Counted from the first letter of the stretch, positions 52,365-62,451 are shown. The stretch is 64,000 nt of DNA from Paenibacillus vini (GCF_018403325.1 NZ_BOSL01000006.1:124001-188000), one strand, 5' to 3'. Made by a program: numbers and translations. The notes: generated by a model not told the origin, from the letters alone.

Positions 52365-52628
52365 TAGTGCTACCCTCTTTTCATATCATTTGTCTATATC
52401 ATATTAACATTTTTATTAAAAAAGTTAATGTATTCCTTGAATTATGTACAGATTTCACCGGGCGCTCGGATGAACGGCCGTTTTTTTTCGCGCTTGCTCT
52501 ATATCTAGCTTTTTAAATATGCAATAATTATATATATTGAACTACTTGACCCTTTCATCCATTCAATAGTTCATCCTATATAGTTATGATAGCGCATACA
52601 AATTTACTAAATACTCGGGTGATCATAG
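52365..52628. other. Intergenic region between cyclase and PTS regulator
   Basis: AT-rich. Contains an imperfect inverted repeat TGAACTACTTGA (52538-52549) and TCAATAGTTCA (52563-52573), which could be an operator for the PTS regulator; no other feature seen. Confidence 0.4.
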
Positions 52629-54728
52629 ATGATATCAAGCAGGCAACAGCGAATGGTCAAGCATCTGATGGAGAGCGACAAGTACATTCCGCTGCAGCAG
52701 ATGGCCGATGAATACGGGATCTCTCTGCGGACGGTGCGGGCGGATTTGCTGCAGTTGGAAGAATGGCTACGGGAACGCGGTGTGAGCCTGGTGCGAGACC
52801 GCTCCGCCGGCGTTTCTCTGCGGCTTGCGACCGGGCAATCGGAACAGCTGGCTCTCCAGATGGGAGAGCGGCCGGATTACATGGATGCCGAACAGAGGGT
52901 CAGCCTGCTTATGAAGCAGCTGCTCCAGGAGACGAGCTTGTCCGTAAAGACGGTCATGGAAGAGCTTAAGGTCAGCAAGAATACACTGTTGCAGGATTTG
53001 AACGAAATCAGGGAGCGACTGACCGGCTGGGATTTGACCCTGATCAGAGACCGCGGGCAGCTGCATATCGAAGGCTCGGAGAAGCGGAAGCGAAGGGCCT
53101 ATTTGCATCTGCTGCGGTCGGAAATTACGGACGACAAGCTGCTCCGATATATTCTAGATCAACGGGGAGCGAATTACTCTCCTATGACGCCGTGGAAGGA
53201 CTGGTTCGAAGCCGACGATGCGGCGATGCTGTTCGACACGATTCAGCGGCTTGAGGAGAAAATGGGCGTGCAATTTACGGATGCCGGTTACTCCACGCTG
53301 ATTCTGCATTTGCTGATGGCGATGGAGCGGCTGAGGGGCACGCATTCGATCGAGATGGACCGCGAATCGCTGTCCGAGCTACAGGACCATGAGGCGTATG
53401 AACTCGTCAAGACCGAGGTCGTCCCTCGAATTGAGCGGCATTTCCAAGTGAAGCTGCCCGCCACGGAGATCGGGTATATCACGCAGCATATTCTGGGCGC
53501 ACAGAAGCAGAGCCTTCCGGCAGAGGACCTCGTTATTGCCGATCTCGCCAAGCAGATCATTGTGCGCACCGAGCAAGAGCTCGGTCGGCCGCTGCAAATG
53601 ATCGACCAGATCGTTCAAGGGCTCGTAATTCATCTGAAGCCGGCGATTTATCGGGCCAAATTCGGACTGCAGTCCAAGAACCCGCTCATGGAACAGCTCG
53701 AAGCCCAGTACGGCTCGCTCTTGAATGTGCTGGAGCGGATTGTCAACGAGGTGATGGCTTCTTGGTCCGTCACGTTCGATCGGGACGAAGTCGGCTATAT
53801 CATGTTCCATATCGGCAGCGGGCTCATTCCGCCGAAGGCTCCGACGCGCAAGCGCGTAGCGATCGTGTGCGGCTCGGGGCTCGGCACCTCCGCGATGCTG
53901 AAGCGGCGGGTTGCGGCGATTTTTACGCAGGTAGATATTGTAGGCACTTATTCGTATAAGGAATCGGCGGAGATTACGTTACAGACAGCGGATGCCATCC
54001 TAAGCACGATGGAGATCAGCCATGCCCTGCAGGTGCCGTGGATGAAAGTATCGCCGCTGCTGAACCAGGATGATCAAAAGCAGATCACGAGCTTTCTGGG
54101 CGTATCGCCTTCGGGCGAATCGGCGGCGGCTGCGGCGGCGGCGCAGGCGGTGAACGATATTTTTCAGGTAGTCGAAAGAAACGCGCATATCCACAACCGG
54201 AACCGGCTGCTGGAAGAACTGCTGCATTTGTTCCAAGGCGGCAGCCGATTAGAGGAACTCCGCGAAGAAGATTACGGCCTGACCGCACTGCTGGCCCCGG
54301 AATCGATCTCGCTCGGATCGGAGGGTATGCCTTGGGAGAACGCGGTGCGCGAGGGGAACCGGCTGCTTATGCAGCAAGGCGTCACGGACATCAGTTATGG
54401 AGAGAAGCTGATTGAGATCATCTCCACCAACAATCATCCGTTCATCATCCGTGCGGGCGTGGCTTTTCCTCACGTATACATGCCGGAGTGCGTGAAGCGC
54501 ACGGGCTTCAGCATCATGACCTTTCAAGAGGAATTGGCCTTCGGGCCGTCCGGTCAGCCGGTCTGGTTTGTCATCACGCTGGCTGCGGTGGACAAGGAGC
54601 GGCATGTTGCCGCGCTCGGCACGCTGCTGGATGCGCTGAACGATGATGCGTTCATGGCGGAACTTAAGAGTTCGCGCGACGGTCGGGAGATTTGGCAGAG
54701 ACTGCGGGAGAAGGAGGGCTTCGAATGA
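52629..54728 (+). CDS. BglG/MtlR-type PTS regulator with PRD, EIIB and EIIA domains
   Basis: 699 residues. Two N-terminal HTH domains (RMVKHLMESDKYIPLQQMADEYGISLRTV and VKTVMEELKVSKNTLLQDL), two PRDs (about 180-390), an EIIB domain with VCGSGLGTSAML near residue 415 and a C-terminal EIIA domain ending in RAGVAFPHVYMPE with the phosphorylatable His. Ala-rich residues 500-510 link the two. It should activate the adjacent PTS genes when the phosphorylation state signals substrate. It overlaps the IIB gene by four bases. Confidence 0.88.
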   Translation: MISSRQQRMVKHLMESDKYIPLQQMADEYGISLRTVRADLLQLEEWLRERGVSLVRDRSAGVSLRLATGQSEQLALQMGERPDYMDAEQRVSLLMKQLLQETSLSVKTVMEELKVSKNTLLQDLNEIRERLTGWDLTLIRDRGQLHIEGSEKRKRRAYLHLLRSEITDDKLLRYILDQRGANYSPMTPWKDWFEADDAAMLFDTIQRLEEKMGVQFTDAGYSTLILHLLMAMERLRGTHSIEMDRESLSELQDHEAYELVKTEVVPRIERHFQVKLPATEIGYITQHILGAQKQSLPAEDLVIADLAKQIIVRTEQELGRPLQMIDQIVQGLVIHLKPAIYRAKFGLQSKNPLMEQLEAQYGSLLNVLERIVNEVMASWSVTFDRDEVGYIMFHIGSGLIPPKAPTRKRVAIVCGSGLGTSAMLKRRVAAIFTQVDIVGTYSYKESAEITLQTADAILSTMEISHALQVPWMKVSPLLNQDDQKQITSFLGVSPSGESAAAAAAAQAVNDIFQVVERNAHIHNRNRLLEELLHLFQGGSRLEELREEDYGLTALLAPESISLGSEGMPWENAVREGNRLLMQQGVTDISYGEKLIEIISTNNHPFIIRAGVAFPHVYMPECVKRTGFSIMTFQEELAFGPSGQPVWFVITLAAVDKERHVAALGTLLDALNDDAFMAELKSSRDGREIWQRLREKEGFE

Positions 54729-55018
54729 AAAGAATCATCGTAGCTTGCAACAGCGGGCTCGGCACCAGCCTGATGATTCGGCTGAACGTGGAGGCACTCC
54801 TGAAAGAGTGGGGTCTCAAGGCCTGGGTCGAGCATACTGACATTTCGTCGGTCGACACCTTTGATGCCGATCTGATCATCGGCTCCAATTATATTATGGA
54901 ATCGCTTCAACTGATCAGCAGGGTCGAGATCATCGGCCTGGACGATATTACGGACCGGCAATATTTGAAAGCGAAGCTGCTGGACAGCGAAACGTTCAGA
55001 CAGTGGCTGGCCGGTTAG
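54725..55018 (+). CDS. PTS IIB component, ascorbate/lactose type (UlaB-like)
   Basis: 97 residues from ATG 54725, overlapping the regulator stop (ATGA). The phosphocysteine loop is VACNSGLGTSLMIR (Cys8). The size and the neighbouring UlaA-like IIC place it in the ascorbate family. A separate IIA gene is not present here; the regulator's EIIA domain or another enzyme would have to supply it. Confidence 0.87.
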   Translation: MKRIIVACNSGLGTSLMIRLNVEALLKEWGLKAWVEHTDISSVDTFDADLIIGSNYIMESLQLISRVEIIGLDDITDRQYLKAKLLDSETFRQWLAG

Positions 55019-55079
55019 GCTTGTTAGAGTCATTGAGCGGATTACGAATATAACTTACAGACAAAAGCGGGGGTTGCCC

Positions 55080-56345
55080 ATGAACGCAACGCAATTGGTC
55101 AGCAAGGGTTTGCTTGGGGAGCCTGCCCTGCTGCTCGGGTTAATCGCGTTTCTCGGATTGCTGCTGCAGAAGCAGCCGTTCCAGCGGTTGATCCACGGCA
55201 CGATCAAGACGATGCTCGGCTACACGCTGCTTCAGATCGGTGCGAACGCCGCCGGCTCGTCTCTATCCAATTTATCGGCGGTGATCCAGAAGGGATTTCA
55301 AATCATCGGGATCATTCCGCATAACGAGACGATTACGGCCCTCGCACAGATTAATTACGGCGAGGAGATCGCGCTCATTATGCTGGCTGGGATGATCGTC
55401 CACTTGATGATCGCCCGTTTTACGCGGATCAAATATATTTTTCTAACGGGACACCATATGCTGTTCATGGCTTCGCTCCTCGCGGGAGTGCTCGTGTCGA
55501 TGTCGATGCCGCTATGGAAGGTGGCCATTGCCGGAGGGATCGTCTTGGCTTTGTGCATGTCCTTTGCGCCCATGATCTCTCAGCCATATATTCGGCGGGT
55601 AACGGGAAACAATGACTTTGCGGTGGGACATTTCAACAGTATCGGCTATGTGCTGAGCGGGTTCGTCGCTTCCTGGTTCAAAAAGGGACCGGAGCCGCCG
55701 GAGTCGAAGGGGCTGCAGAAGCTGCGCTCTTTTTTTCAGGATCATATGGTTGTCATTACGGTGTTTACCTTCGTGCTGTTCCTCTTCTCCGGGTTGTTCA
55801 TTTCCCCCGGGGGGATCGAAGAGATGTTCTCGGGACGGCATATTCTCGTCGTGTCCTTGATACAGGCGACCTGGTTCGCAGGGGGCTGCTACGTTATCTT
55901 GGCAGGGGTGCGCATGCTGTTGTCCGAAATCGTGCCCGCCTTCAAAGGAATTGCCGACCGGGTCGTACCGGGCGCGATTCCTGCGCTGGATTGCCCGGTG
56001 CTGTTTAAATTTTCGCCGTTCGCCGCGATGATCGGATTCCTGCTCAGTTTCACCGGTGGCTTGGCGGCGATGGTCGTGCTGCTGCAGGTGCAGTATACCG
56101 TCATTATTCCTGGAGTCATCCCGCATTTCTTCGCTGGCGGCGCGGCGGGCGTTATCGCTTATCAAATCGGCGGCCGCAAAGGGCTGATCGTATCCTCCTT
56201 GATCCACGGATTCATCATTACGATTCTGCCGGCATTCCTCATTCCGCTGCTGACGAACCTCGGATATTTGCGCGCGACTTTTGCCGACAGCGATTTCTCG
56301 GTTATCGGGGTGCTAGTGCATCAGCTGTTCAGCTGGTTTCAATAA
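55080..56345 (+). CDS. PTS IIC component, ascorbate type (UlaA/SgaT-like)
   Basis: 421 residues from ATG 55080 (GCGGGGG upstream; a TTG at 55074 is also in frame). Ten to twelve membrane helices; LIGFLGLLLQKQP-type start, TMLGYTLLQIGANAAGSSL and GHFNSIGYVLSGFVASWF are typical for UlaA. It should import L-ascorbate or a related acid with phosphorylation by the IIB. A stem-loop follows. Confidence 0.87.
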   Translation: MNATQLVSKGLLGEPALLLGLIAFLGLLLQKQPFQRLIHGTIKTMLGYTLLQIGANAAGSSLSNLSAVIQKGFQIIGIIPHNETITALAQINYGEEIALIMLAGMIVHLMIARFTRIKYIFLTGHHMLFMASLLAGVLVSMSMPLWKVAIAGGIVLALCMSFAPMISQPYIRRVTGNNDFAVGHFNSIGYVLSGFVASWFKKGPEPPESKGLQKLRSFFQDHMVVITVFTFVLFLFSGLFISPGGIEEMFSGRHILVVSLIQATWFAGGCYVILAGVRMLLSEIVPAFKGIADRVVPGAIPALDCPVLFKFSPFAAMIGFLLSFTGGLAAMVVLLQVQYTVIIPGVIPHFFAGGAAGVIAYQIGGRKGLIVSSLIHGFIITILPAFLIPLLTNLGYLRATFADSDFSVIGVLVHQLFSWFQ

Positions 56346-56402
56346 CGCCGGTACCCGTCCCGGAAAACATATGCTACACCTCAAAAACAATAGTAGTACG
56401 AG

Positions 56403-56445
56403 AGCCTGATCTCATCCTCATCAGAGGGTGAAATCGGGCTGTTTT
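56403..56445 (+). terminator. Terminator after the PTS operon
   Basis: AGCCTGAT pairs with ATCGGGCT around a long loop, followed by GTTTTG. Confidence 0.55.
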
Positions 56446-56546
56446 GTGTGTCTGTTTTATTGCCGTGAGAAGTGGCAGAGACTTGGACTCACAGGTTTGT
56501 AAGCGCAACCAATATAATTAAGCCATAAACACGGGGGATATAACAG

Positions 56547-57620
56547 ATGGGAAAGAAAAAATGGATCAGCTCAATCTCCGCTTTAACGATGGCCGCGTTG
56601 CTGTTTACGGGCTGCGGATCTTCGGGCGGCAACACGGCTGCACCAGCAGCTAACGGAGGCGGGGATGCCGCTCCGGCGAAGCCGCAAGGCAAGCTGACCG
56701 TATACATCGGTTTCCAGGAAGATCACGCGGTCGCGGCGATCAAGAAGTTCACCGAGGACACGGGCATTGAAGCCAGCATGATCCGGATGTCGGCAGGCGA
56801 GATCCTCGCCAAGGTCCGGGCGGAGAAGGATAACCCGCAGGCGGACGTCTGGTACGGCGGACCGGCCGACACCTTCGTGCAAGCGACTTCGGAAGGACTG
56901 CTTCAGCCGTACAAGTCGCCGGTTGCAGAGAAGATCGATGCGAAGTATAAAGATGCGGACGGCAATTGGACAGGCGTCTATGTCGGCGCGGTCGGCTTTG
57001 CTTCCAATAAAGAATTTTTGGCCAAAAAAGGCGTAGAAGCCCCGAAGACATGGGAAGATCTGCTGAACCCGGCGTTTAAAGGCGAAATCGTCATGGCGGA
57101 CCCGGCTTCCTCCGGAACCGCGTACACCGCAATGTACACGGTGCTGAAAGTAATGGGCAGCGAAGAGAAGGGCTTCGAATACCTCAAGAAGCTGCATCCG
57201 CAGGTTCAGCAGTATACGACGAGCGGCGCCGCACCGGGCCGGATGGTCGGTATGGGCGAAGCCGGCGTAGGCATTCTGTTCGCGCACGACATTATCAAGT
57301 ACCAGGAAGAAGGCTTTAGCAGCCTTGAAATGACGATCCCAGAGGACGGAACAGGCTATGAGACCGGCTCGATCGGCATTATCAAGAACACGAAGAACGA
57401 AGAGCTGGCGCAAAAATTTGTAGACTGGGCACTGTCCCCGGCCGCTCAAGAGCTGGGTAAAACCGTAGGCAGCTTCCAGAACCTGACGAACCCGGATGCG
57501 GTCGGACCTGAGCAAGCCGTTAATCTGTCTGAAATTAATACGATCGATTACGACGTCGTTGAAGCCGGTAAAGAGCGTCAGCGCCTGATCGACAAATGGA
57601 GTGCCGAAGTTAAGAAATAA
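56547..57620 (+). CDS. ABC-type substrate-binding lipoprotein (Fe/phosphonate-type fold)
   Basis: 357 residues. Lipoprotein signal ALTMAALLFTGC with Cys23, an Ala/Gly/Pro linker to about residue 45, then a binding domain with LTVYIGFQEDHAVAAIKKF, VWYGGPADTFVQA and ASSGTAYTAMYTV. This is the FbpA/AfuA-like cluster, which binds Fe(III) or small phosphorylated solutes. It is the first gene of an ABC operon that has a second binding protein at the end. Confidence 0.85.
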   Translation: MGKKKWISSISALTMAALLFTGCGSSGGNTAAPAANGGGDAAPAKPQGKLTVYIGFQEDHAVAAIKKFTEDTGIEASMIRMSAGEILAKVRAEKDNPQADVWYGGPADTFVQATSEGLLQPYKSPVAEKIDAKYKDADGNWTGVYVGAVGFASNKEFLAKKGVEAPKTWEDLLNPAFKGEIVMADPASSGTAYTAMYTVLKVMGSEEKGFEYLKKLHPQVQQYTTSGAAPGRMVGMGEAGVGILFAHDIIKYQEEGFSSLEMTIPEDGTGYETGSIGIIKNTKNEELAQKFVDWALSPAAQELGKTVGSFQNLTNPDAVGPEQAVNLSEINTIDYDVVEAGKERQRLIDKWSAEVKK

Positions 57621-57653
57621 TATCAGTTTGAACTCAGAGAGGAGAGAGCTTGA

Positions 57654-59309
57654 ATGAGCGCCATGTTCAAGAGATTCAAGCGCGAGCCGCTCCTGCCGAT
57701 TCTCATCGTGTTGGTCATGCTCTGCTTACTCGTTTTTATCGTCTATCCGCTATTCCAAATTGCAAAATCCAGCTTCGTCGGGTCCACCGGCGAAGTTGGC
57801 TTACAAGGATATCAGCGGGTGCTGTCCGGGGGCGGATTATTCCACGCCCTGGTCAACTCCCTCGTGCTGGCCGTCCTGACGGCGACGTTGTCCACCGTGA
57901 TTGCGTATGTTTTTGCATATACGTTCGCTTATGTAAAAGTACCGTTCAAAAAGCTCTTTAACGGCATTGCCATTCTGCCGGTCATTTCACCGCCGTTTGT
58001 CATTGCCTTATCCGCCATGCTGCTTCTCGGGAAGCAGGGGCTGATTACGAAAAACTTGCTGGGACTTGAAAATGCGAATATTTACGGGCTGCATGGCCTG
58101 GTTCTTGTACAGACGCTTTCTTTTTTCCCGATAGCCTTCCTGACATTGTCCGGACTACTGCGTTCGATTAGCCCCTCGCTGGAGGAGGCCAGTCAGAACA
58201 TGGGGGCCAGCCGGCTGAAGACGTTCATTAGCGTCACGCTGCCGCTGTCCGTCCCTGGAATCGCTAACGCGTTCCTGCTCGTGTTCGTTCAGTCGCTTGC
58301 GGACTTCGGGAACCCGATGACGATCGGCGGGAACTACTCCACCGTAGCCAGAGAGATCTACTTACAGGCCGTCGGAAGCTACAACTTGCAGGCCGGGGCT
58401 GCCTTGGCGATGGTGCTGCTGACGGTGACGATCATCGTCTATATTCTGCAAAATTTCTGGGTCGGCAAAAAAAGCTACGTTACTGTCACAGGTAAGCCTA
58501 CCGGACAACGGAGAATGATCGAGTCCGGGGCGATTAAACATGGACTATTCACATTTTGTATGATCATGTCGTTCGTCGTTATTGCCTTCTATGCCCTTGT
58601 ACCGATCGGTTCGTTCATCAAGCTGTGGGGCATCAACAACAGCCTGACGCTGGATCATTACAAATATGTTTTCTCTATAGGACAGAAGGCGATCAAGGAT
58701 ACGCTGACGCTCGCCATTGTCGCCACGCCGATTGCAGGATTGCTGGGTATGATTATCGCATTCCTGATTGTCCGCAAACGTTTCTTCGGTAAAAGAGCCT
58801 TGGAAGTCATCAGTATGCTCTCGATCGCCGTACCGGGTACGGTCATCGGGATCGGGTACATTCTCGCGTTCAACAAAGCGCCGTTAGCGCTGACCGGAAC
58901 CGGCATCATTATCGTTGCGGCATTCGTAGTTCGCTCTATGCCGGTGGGCATCCGCTCCGGGGTCGCGGCCCTGCAGCAGATCGATCCGAGCATCGAGGAA
59001 GCCGCGACGAATCTCGGCGCCAGTGGAAGCAAAGTGTTCACGAGCGTCGTGCTGCCGCTCATCAAGTCCGCTTTTTTCAGCGGTCTCGTGAACAGCTTCG
59101 TTAAAAGCATGACCGCGATGAGCGCCGTCATTTTCCTCATCTCGGCCAAGTACAATCTAATTACCGCGTCGATTCTGGCGCAGGTTGAGGCCGGCCGGAT
59201 CGGTGTAGCAAGCGCCTACTGTACGATTCTGATTCTGATCATGATCGTGGCGCTCATTCTGTTAAACTTGCTCGTGAGATGGATGGGCGGCAAAGAGCGG
59301 TCCGCATAA
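57654..59309 (+). CDS. ABC transporter permease with two fused halves (FbpB-type)
   Basis: 551 residues, twelve membrane helices in two halves. Two EAA loops: LEEASQNMGASRLKTFISVTLP (about residues 179-200) and IEEAATNLGASGSKVFTSVVLP (about 443-464), so one polypeptide forms the whole channel. GAGAGGAGAGAG precedes the ATG. It belongs with the ATPase 34 bp downstream and the two binding proteins. Confidence 0.88.
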   Translation: MSAMFKRFKREPLLPILIVLVMLCLLVFIVYPLFQIAKSSFVGSTGEVGLQGYQRVLSGGGLFHALVNSLVLAVLTATLSTVIAYVFAYTFAYVKVPFKKLFNGIAILPVISPPFVIALSAMLLLGKQGLITKNLLGLENANIYGLHGLVLVQTLSFFPIAFLTLSGLLRSISPSLEEASQNMGASRLKTFISVTLPLSVPGIANAFLLVFVQSLADFGNPMTIGGNYSTVAREIYLQAVGSYNLQAGAALAMVLLTVTIIVYILQNFWVGKKSYVTVTGKPTGQRRMIESGAIKHGLFTFCMIMSFVVIAFYALVPIGSFIKLWGINNSLTLDHYKYVFSIGQKAIKDTLTLAIVATPIAGLLGMIIAFLIVRKRFFGKRALEVISMLSIAVPGTVIGIGYILAFNKAPLALTGTGIIIVAAFVVRSMPVGIRSGVAALQQIDPSIEEAATNLGASGSKVFTSVVLPLIKSAFFSGLVNSFVKSMTAMSAVIFLISAKYNLITASILAQVEAGRIGVASAYCTILILIMIVALILLNLLVRWMGGKERSA

Positions 59310-59343
59310 GCGACCGCGCCCATCCTTAAGGAGGTATGTTAAA

Positions 59344-60405
59344 ATGGCTAAATCCGTCACACTGAAAAATATATCGAAAGCCTTCATGAACGATAGAGGC
59401 GAGAAGTCCTACGCCGTCTCCGGGGTGAACCTGGAGATCGGAGAAGGAGAGTTCGTCACCCTCCTCGGTCCGTCCGGTTGCGGGAAAACGACGACGCTGC
59501 GCATGATTGCCGGTTTTGAAGACATCACCGAAGGTCACATCTACTTCGGAAATGAGGCGGTGGACCAAATTCCGCCGAACCGCCGGGACTGCACGATGGT
59601 GTTCCAATCGTATGCGCTGTTTCCGCATCTGAATGTATTTGACAACATTGCTTACGGTCTCAAAATCAAGAAAATGGGCAAATCCGAAATGATCTCGAAA
59701 ATTGAATCCGTCTTAGATATAATGAATCTACAGGATTACCGGGATCGGATGCCGAACCAGCTGTCGGGCGGTCAGCAGCAGCGGGTGGCACTGGCCAGAG
59801 CGCTCGTCATGGAGCCGGGCGTGCTGCTGTTCGATGAGCCGCTGTCCAACCTCGACGCGAAGCTGCGCCTCGTGATGCGGGATGAAATCCGCCGTATTCA
59901 ACAGCAGATCGGTATCACCGCCGTGTATGTAACGCATGATCAGAGCGAAGCGATGAGCATGAGCGATAAGGTCATCGTCATGAATAAAGGAAAGATCGAG
60001 CAGGTCGGCACGCCGATGGAAATTTATCAGCGTCCGAAGAGTAAGTTCGTGGCTGATTTCATCGGAACCGCCAACTTCCTGGAAGGCACCGTCAAGGGAA
60101 CGGAAGACGGCCGGCTGCTCGTGGAGACAGCTTCGGGTGTGCTGCGGATTCGCCGTGATGGGTTTAAAGCAGGGGACCGCGTGACGGTGGTAATCCGCCC
60201 GGAAGCCGTCACTTTAGCTAAAGGCACAAGCCATCAGGGCATCGTGCAGAAAAGCGTGTTCATGGGCCAGACCCAGGAATACGAGGTTCTGTTCGAGGGC
60301 CAGATGTTCCAGATTACCGAGCATAACCCGATTCAGGAGAAGGTGTACTCGGTCGGCTCTTCCGTATCGCTGCAGTTTGCGGAGGACGCCCTTCATGTAA
60401 TTTAA
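59344..60405 (+). CDS. ABC transporter ATP-binding protein (FbpC/PotA-type)
   Basis: 353 residues. Walker A GPSGCGKTT, Q-loop MVFQSYALFPHL, signature LSGGQQQR, Walker B LLFDEPLSNLDAK and the switch His in VYVTHDQSEA are all present; residues after about 240 form a TOBE domain. AAGGAGG is nine bases before the ATG. It powers the import through the 57654 permease. Confidence 0.92.
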   Translation: MAKSVTLKNISKAFMNDRGEKSYAVSGVNLEIGEGEFVTLLGPSGCGKTTTLRMIAGFEDITEGHIYFGNEAVDQIPPNRRDCTMVFQSYALFPHLNVFDNIAYGLKIKKMGKSEMISKIESVLDIMNLQDYRDRMPNQLSGGQQQRVALARALVMEPGVLLFDEPLSNLDAKLRLVMRDEIRRIQQQIGITAVYVTHDQSEAMSMSDKVIVMNKGKIEQVGTPMEIYQRPKSKFVADFIGTANFLEGTVKGTEDGRLLVETASGVLRIRRDGFKAGDRVTVVIRPEAVTLAKGTSHQGIVQKSVFMGQTQEYEVLFEGQMFQITEHNPIQEKVYSVGSSVSLQFAEDALHVI

Positions 60406-60456
60406 CTTCTGCACACCATCTGAAGAAATGACATCACACCAGAAAGAAGGGATTGC

Positions 60457-61473
60457 ATGAAAAAAATAGCGCTATCCGCGTTGCTGCTCTCCCTGCTGAT
60501 GTCATTTCTTCTTTCTGCCTGCGGTAAGGAGAGCAAAGGCACGCTGACCGTGTATGCCGGATTGTATGAGGATCATGCGATCAAGGCGATGGAGACCTTT
60601 CAGAAGCAGACCGGTATCAAAGTAAATTATGTGCGCATGTCGAACGGAGAGATTCTGTCGAGAATTCGGGCGGAGCGGAATTCCCCCAAAGCGAGCATCT
60701 GGTTCGGCGGGCCGGCTGATACGTTCATCCAGGCCAAATCGGAAGGTCTGTTAGAGCCGTATGTATCCAAGAATGTAGAGGCCATTCCGCCGGAATATCG
60801 CGACCCGGAAGGGTATTGGACCGGCATATATGTCGGAGCGATCGCCTTTGTCTCCAACAAAACCTGGCTGCAGGAGGTCGGTCTGCAGGCTCCGCAATCG
60901 TGGTATGATCTGTTGAAGCCGGAATACCGGGGCATGATTTCGATGGCGGATCCACGCTCCTCGGGAACCGCCTATACCATGCTAGCGACTCTCGTGCAGC
61001 TGTTCGGCGAAGACGAAGCGTTTGACTTCTTGCGTAAGCTGCATCAGCAGAATGTCATTTACACCACCTCCGGCAGTGTCCCTGGACGCACCGTAGGAAT
61101 GGGAGAGGTCGGGACAGCGGTCATGTTCTCACATGACGCGCTGAAGTTCTACAAGGAGGGCTTCCAAAACCTTATCATCGGATTCCCGACGGAAGGCACG
61201 GGCTACGAGATCGGTGCCGTCGGTATCATCAAGGGCGGCCCGCACCAGGAGGAAGCCCGCCGATTTGTCGACTGGGCGCTGACCAAGCAAGCCCAGGAGC
61301 TCGGCAAGCAGGTCGGCAACTACCAGCAGCTTACCAATCGCGATGCCGTCGCGCCCGAGGAAGCCATTCCGCTGGAGAAGCTGAACGTCATCCCCTACGA
61401 CCTCGACTGGGCCGGCCAAAACCGTGAGCGTTTGATTAACAAATGGACAACCGAGGTGCTGGGGGCGCGGTAA
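60457..61473 (+). CDS. ABC-type substrate-binding lipoprotein, second copy
   Basis: 338 residues, paralogue of the 56547 protein: shares LTVYAGLYEDHAIKAMETF, IWFGGPADTFIQAKSEGLLEPY and SSGTAYTM. Lipobox LLSAC with Cys22. AGAAAGAAGGG precedes the ATG. Two binding proteins around one permease/ATPase pair suggest two ligand specificities. Composition is similar to the rest of the operon. Confidence 0.85.
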   Translation: MKKIALSALLLSLLMSFLLSACGKESKGTLTVYAGLYEDHAIKAMETFQKQTGIKVNYVRMSNGEILSRIRAERNSPKASIWFGGPADTFIQAKSEGLLEPYVSKNVEAIPPEYRDPEGYWTGIYVGAIAFVSNKTWLQEVGLQAPQSWYDLLKPEYRGMISMADPRSSGTAYTMLATLVQLFGEDEAFDFLRKLHQQNVIYTTSGSVPGRTVGMGEVGTAVMFSHDALKFYKEGFQNLIIGFPTEGTGYEIGAVGIIKGGPHQEEARRFVDWALTKQAQELGKQVGNYQQLTNRDAVAPEEAIPLEKLNVIPYDLDWAGQNRERLINKWTTEVLGAR

Positions 61474-61518
61474 TCGTTTTACTCAATGTGCCTCAAGCTC
61501 CATCTTCCAGATAAGAAA

Positions 61519-61577
61519 ATAAGCTCAAGATAAACGTCCCAGCCAAAGATTTATCTAAGGTTGGGGCGTTTTTGTAA
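61519..61577 (+). repeat. Decayed family-B attC hairpin, possibly now a terminator
   Basis: CGTCCCAGCC...AAAGATTTATCTAAGGTTGGGGCG followed by TTTTT resembles the centre of family B attC sites (CCCAGCCT...AGGCTGGG), with AAGCTC upstream as in GCTCAGAC. It now can serve as the terminator of the second binding-protein gene. Confidence 0.65.
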
Positions 61578-61654
61578 ACCTGATTTGGAGTGAATTGAAG
61601 GATAATATATGAGTGGAAAATTGAATGTAATGCTTATTGGTAGAGATTGATCGT

Positions 61655-61688
61655 GAGCCTGGCTGTCATTGTGAGCTAGGCTCTTTTT
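61655..61688 (+). terminator. Terminator between remnant and deaminase gene
   Basis: GAGCCT-GGCT pairs with AGCT-AGGCTC around GTCATTGTG, followed by five T residues. Confidence 0.65.
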
Positions 61689-61788
61689 GCGGTTTCCTCA
61701 AATTTACGTATGGTGTATATTGGGTATAAATGGGACTGTTTAGCAAGGTTGATGGCTTAAACGTGTTGCATTTATTCCCACAAGACCG

Positions 61789-61818
61789 GATCGTGTCTCA
61801 GATGCGGGAACGTTATCT
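61789..61818 (+). repeat. Half attC-like site in front of the deaminase gene
   Basis: CGTGTCTCAGATGCGGGAACGTTATCT matches the right half of attC-like sites (compare CAGATGCGGAAACGTTAGGC in site 11). Confidence 0.65.
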
Positions 61819-61861
61819 GAGAGTACTGCAATGCAATAAAAACAAAGGACGGATAATTGTC

Positions 61862-62368
61862 ATGATTAAGGATCATCTCAAATTTTTAGAATTAGCATTT
61901 GAAGAAGCAACGTTAGCAGAGAGTGAAGGGACATACCCAATTGGGGCTGTAATTGTTGATAACGAAGGCAAAGTAGTTAGTAGAGGGAGAAATAGAGTAT
62001 TCACGCAGGAGGACTGCACCGCACATGCAGAGGTGGATGCAATTAGAAAGGCCGGACACATCTTGTTAGATACAACTAATAAAAGATTCAAGAAAAACGA
62101 CTTGACTCTATATACAACTTGCGAGCCGTGTCCCATGTGTACGTGTACTATTTTGCTATCAGGGATTAAACAAGTCGTTTGGGCAGCGGATGATGATGAA
62201 TATGGAGCAATAAGACGTATGAAAGAAGGCCCTCATTTCATAAATCAATTTAATACAATCAATTACATAGCATCACCAAGTCTGGATTTAGAGAATAAAC
62301 AAAGGAAAATGCTGAAAGAATGGAATATTAGACGTGGAATAGTAAATACAGAATGGGAAGCGAAATAA
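61862..62368 (+). CDS. Nucleoside/cytidine deaminase-family protein
   Basis: 168 residues from ATG 61862 (AAAGGAC upstream); the frame upstream covers an attC remnant. Zinc site: HAE in TAHAEVDAI with catalytic Glu and PCPMC in TTCEPCPMCTCT. Similar to guanine/cytosine deaminase and tRNA adenosine deaminase-like proteins; substrate unknown. Low GC and remnant attC suggest a former cassette gene. Confidence 0.85.
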   Translation: MIKDHLKFLELAFEEATLAESEGTYPIGAVIVDNEGKVVSRGRNRVFTQEDCTAHAEVDAIRKAGHILLDTTNKRFKKNDLTLYTTCEPCPMCTCTILLSGIKQVVWAADDDEYGAIRRMKEGPHFINQFNTINYIASPSLDLENKQRKMLKEWNIRRGIVNTEWEAK

Positions 62369-62451
62369 GGAAGAATAAGAATAGTATGAATTCGATTTGT
62401 AGCAGGTGAAATCACGGTCTATTTTAATGAATCTTCTCAAGGAGGCCTGGT

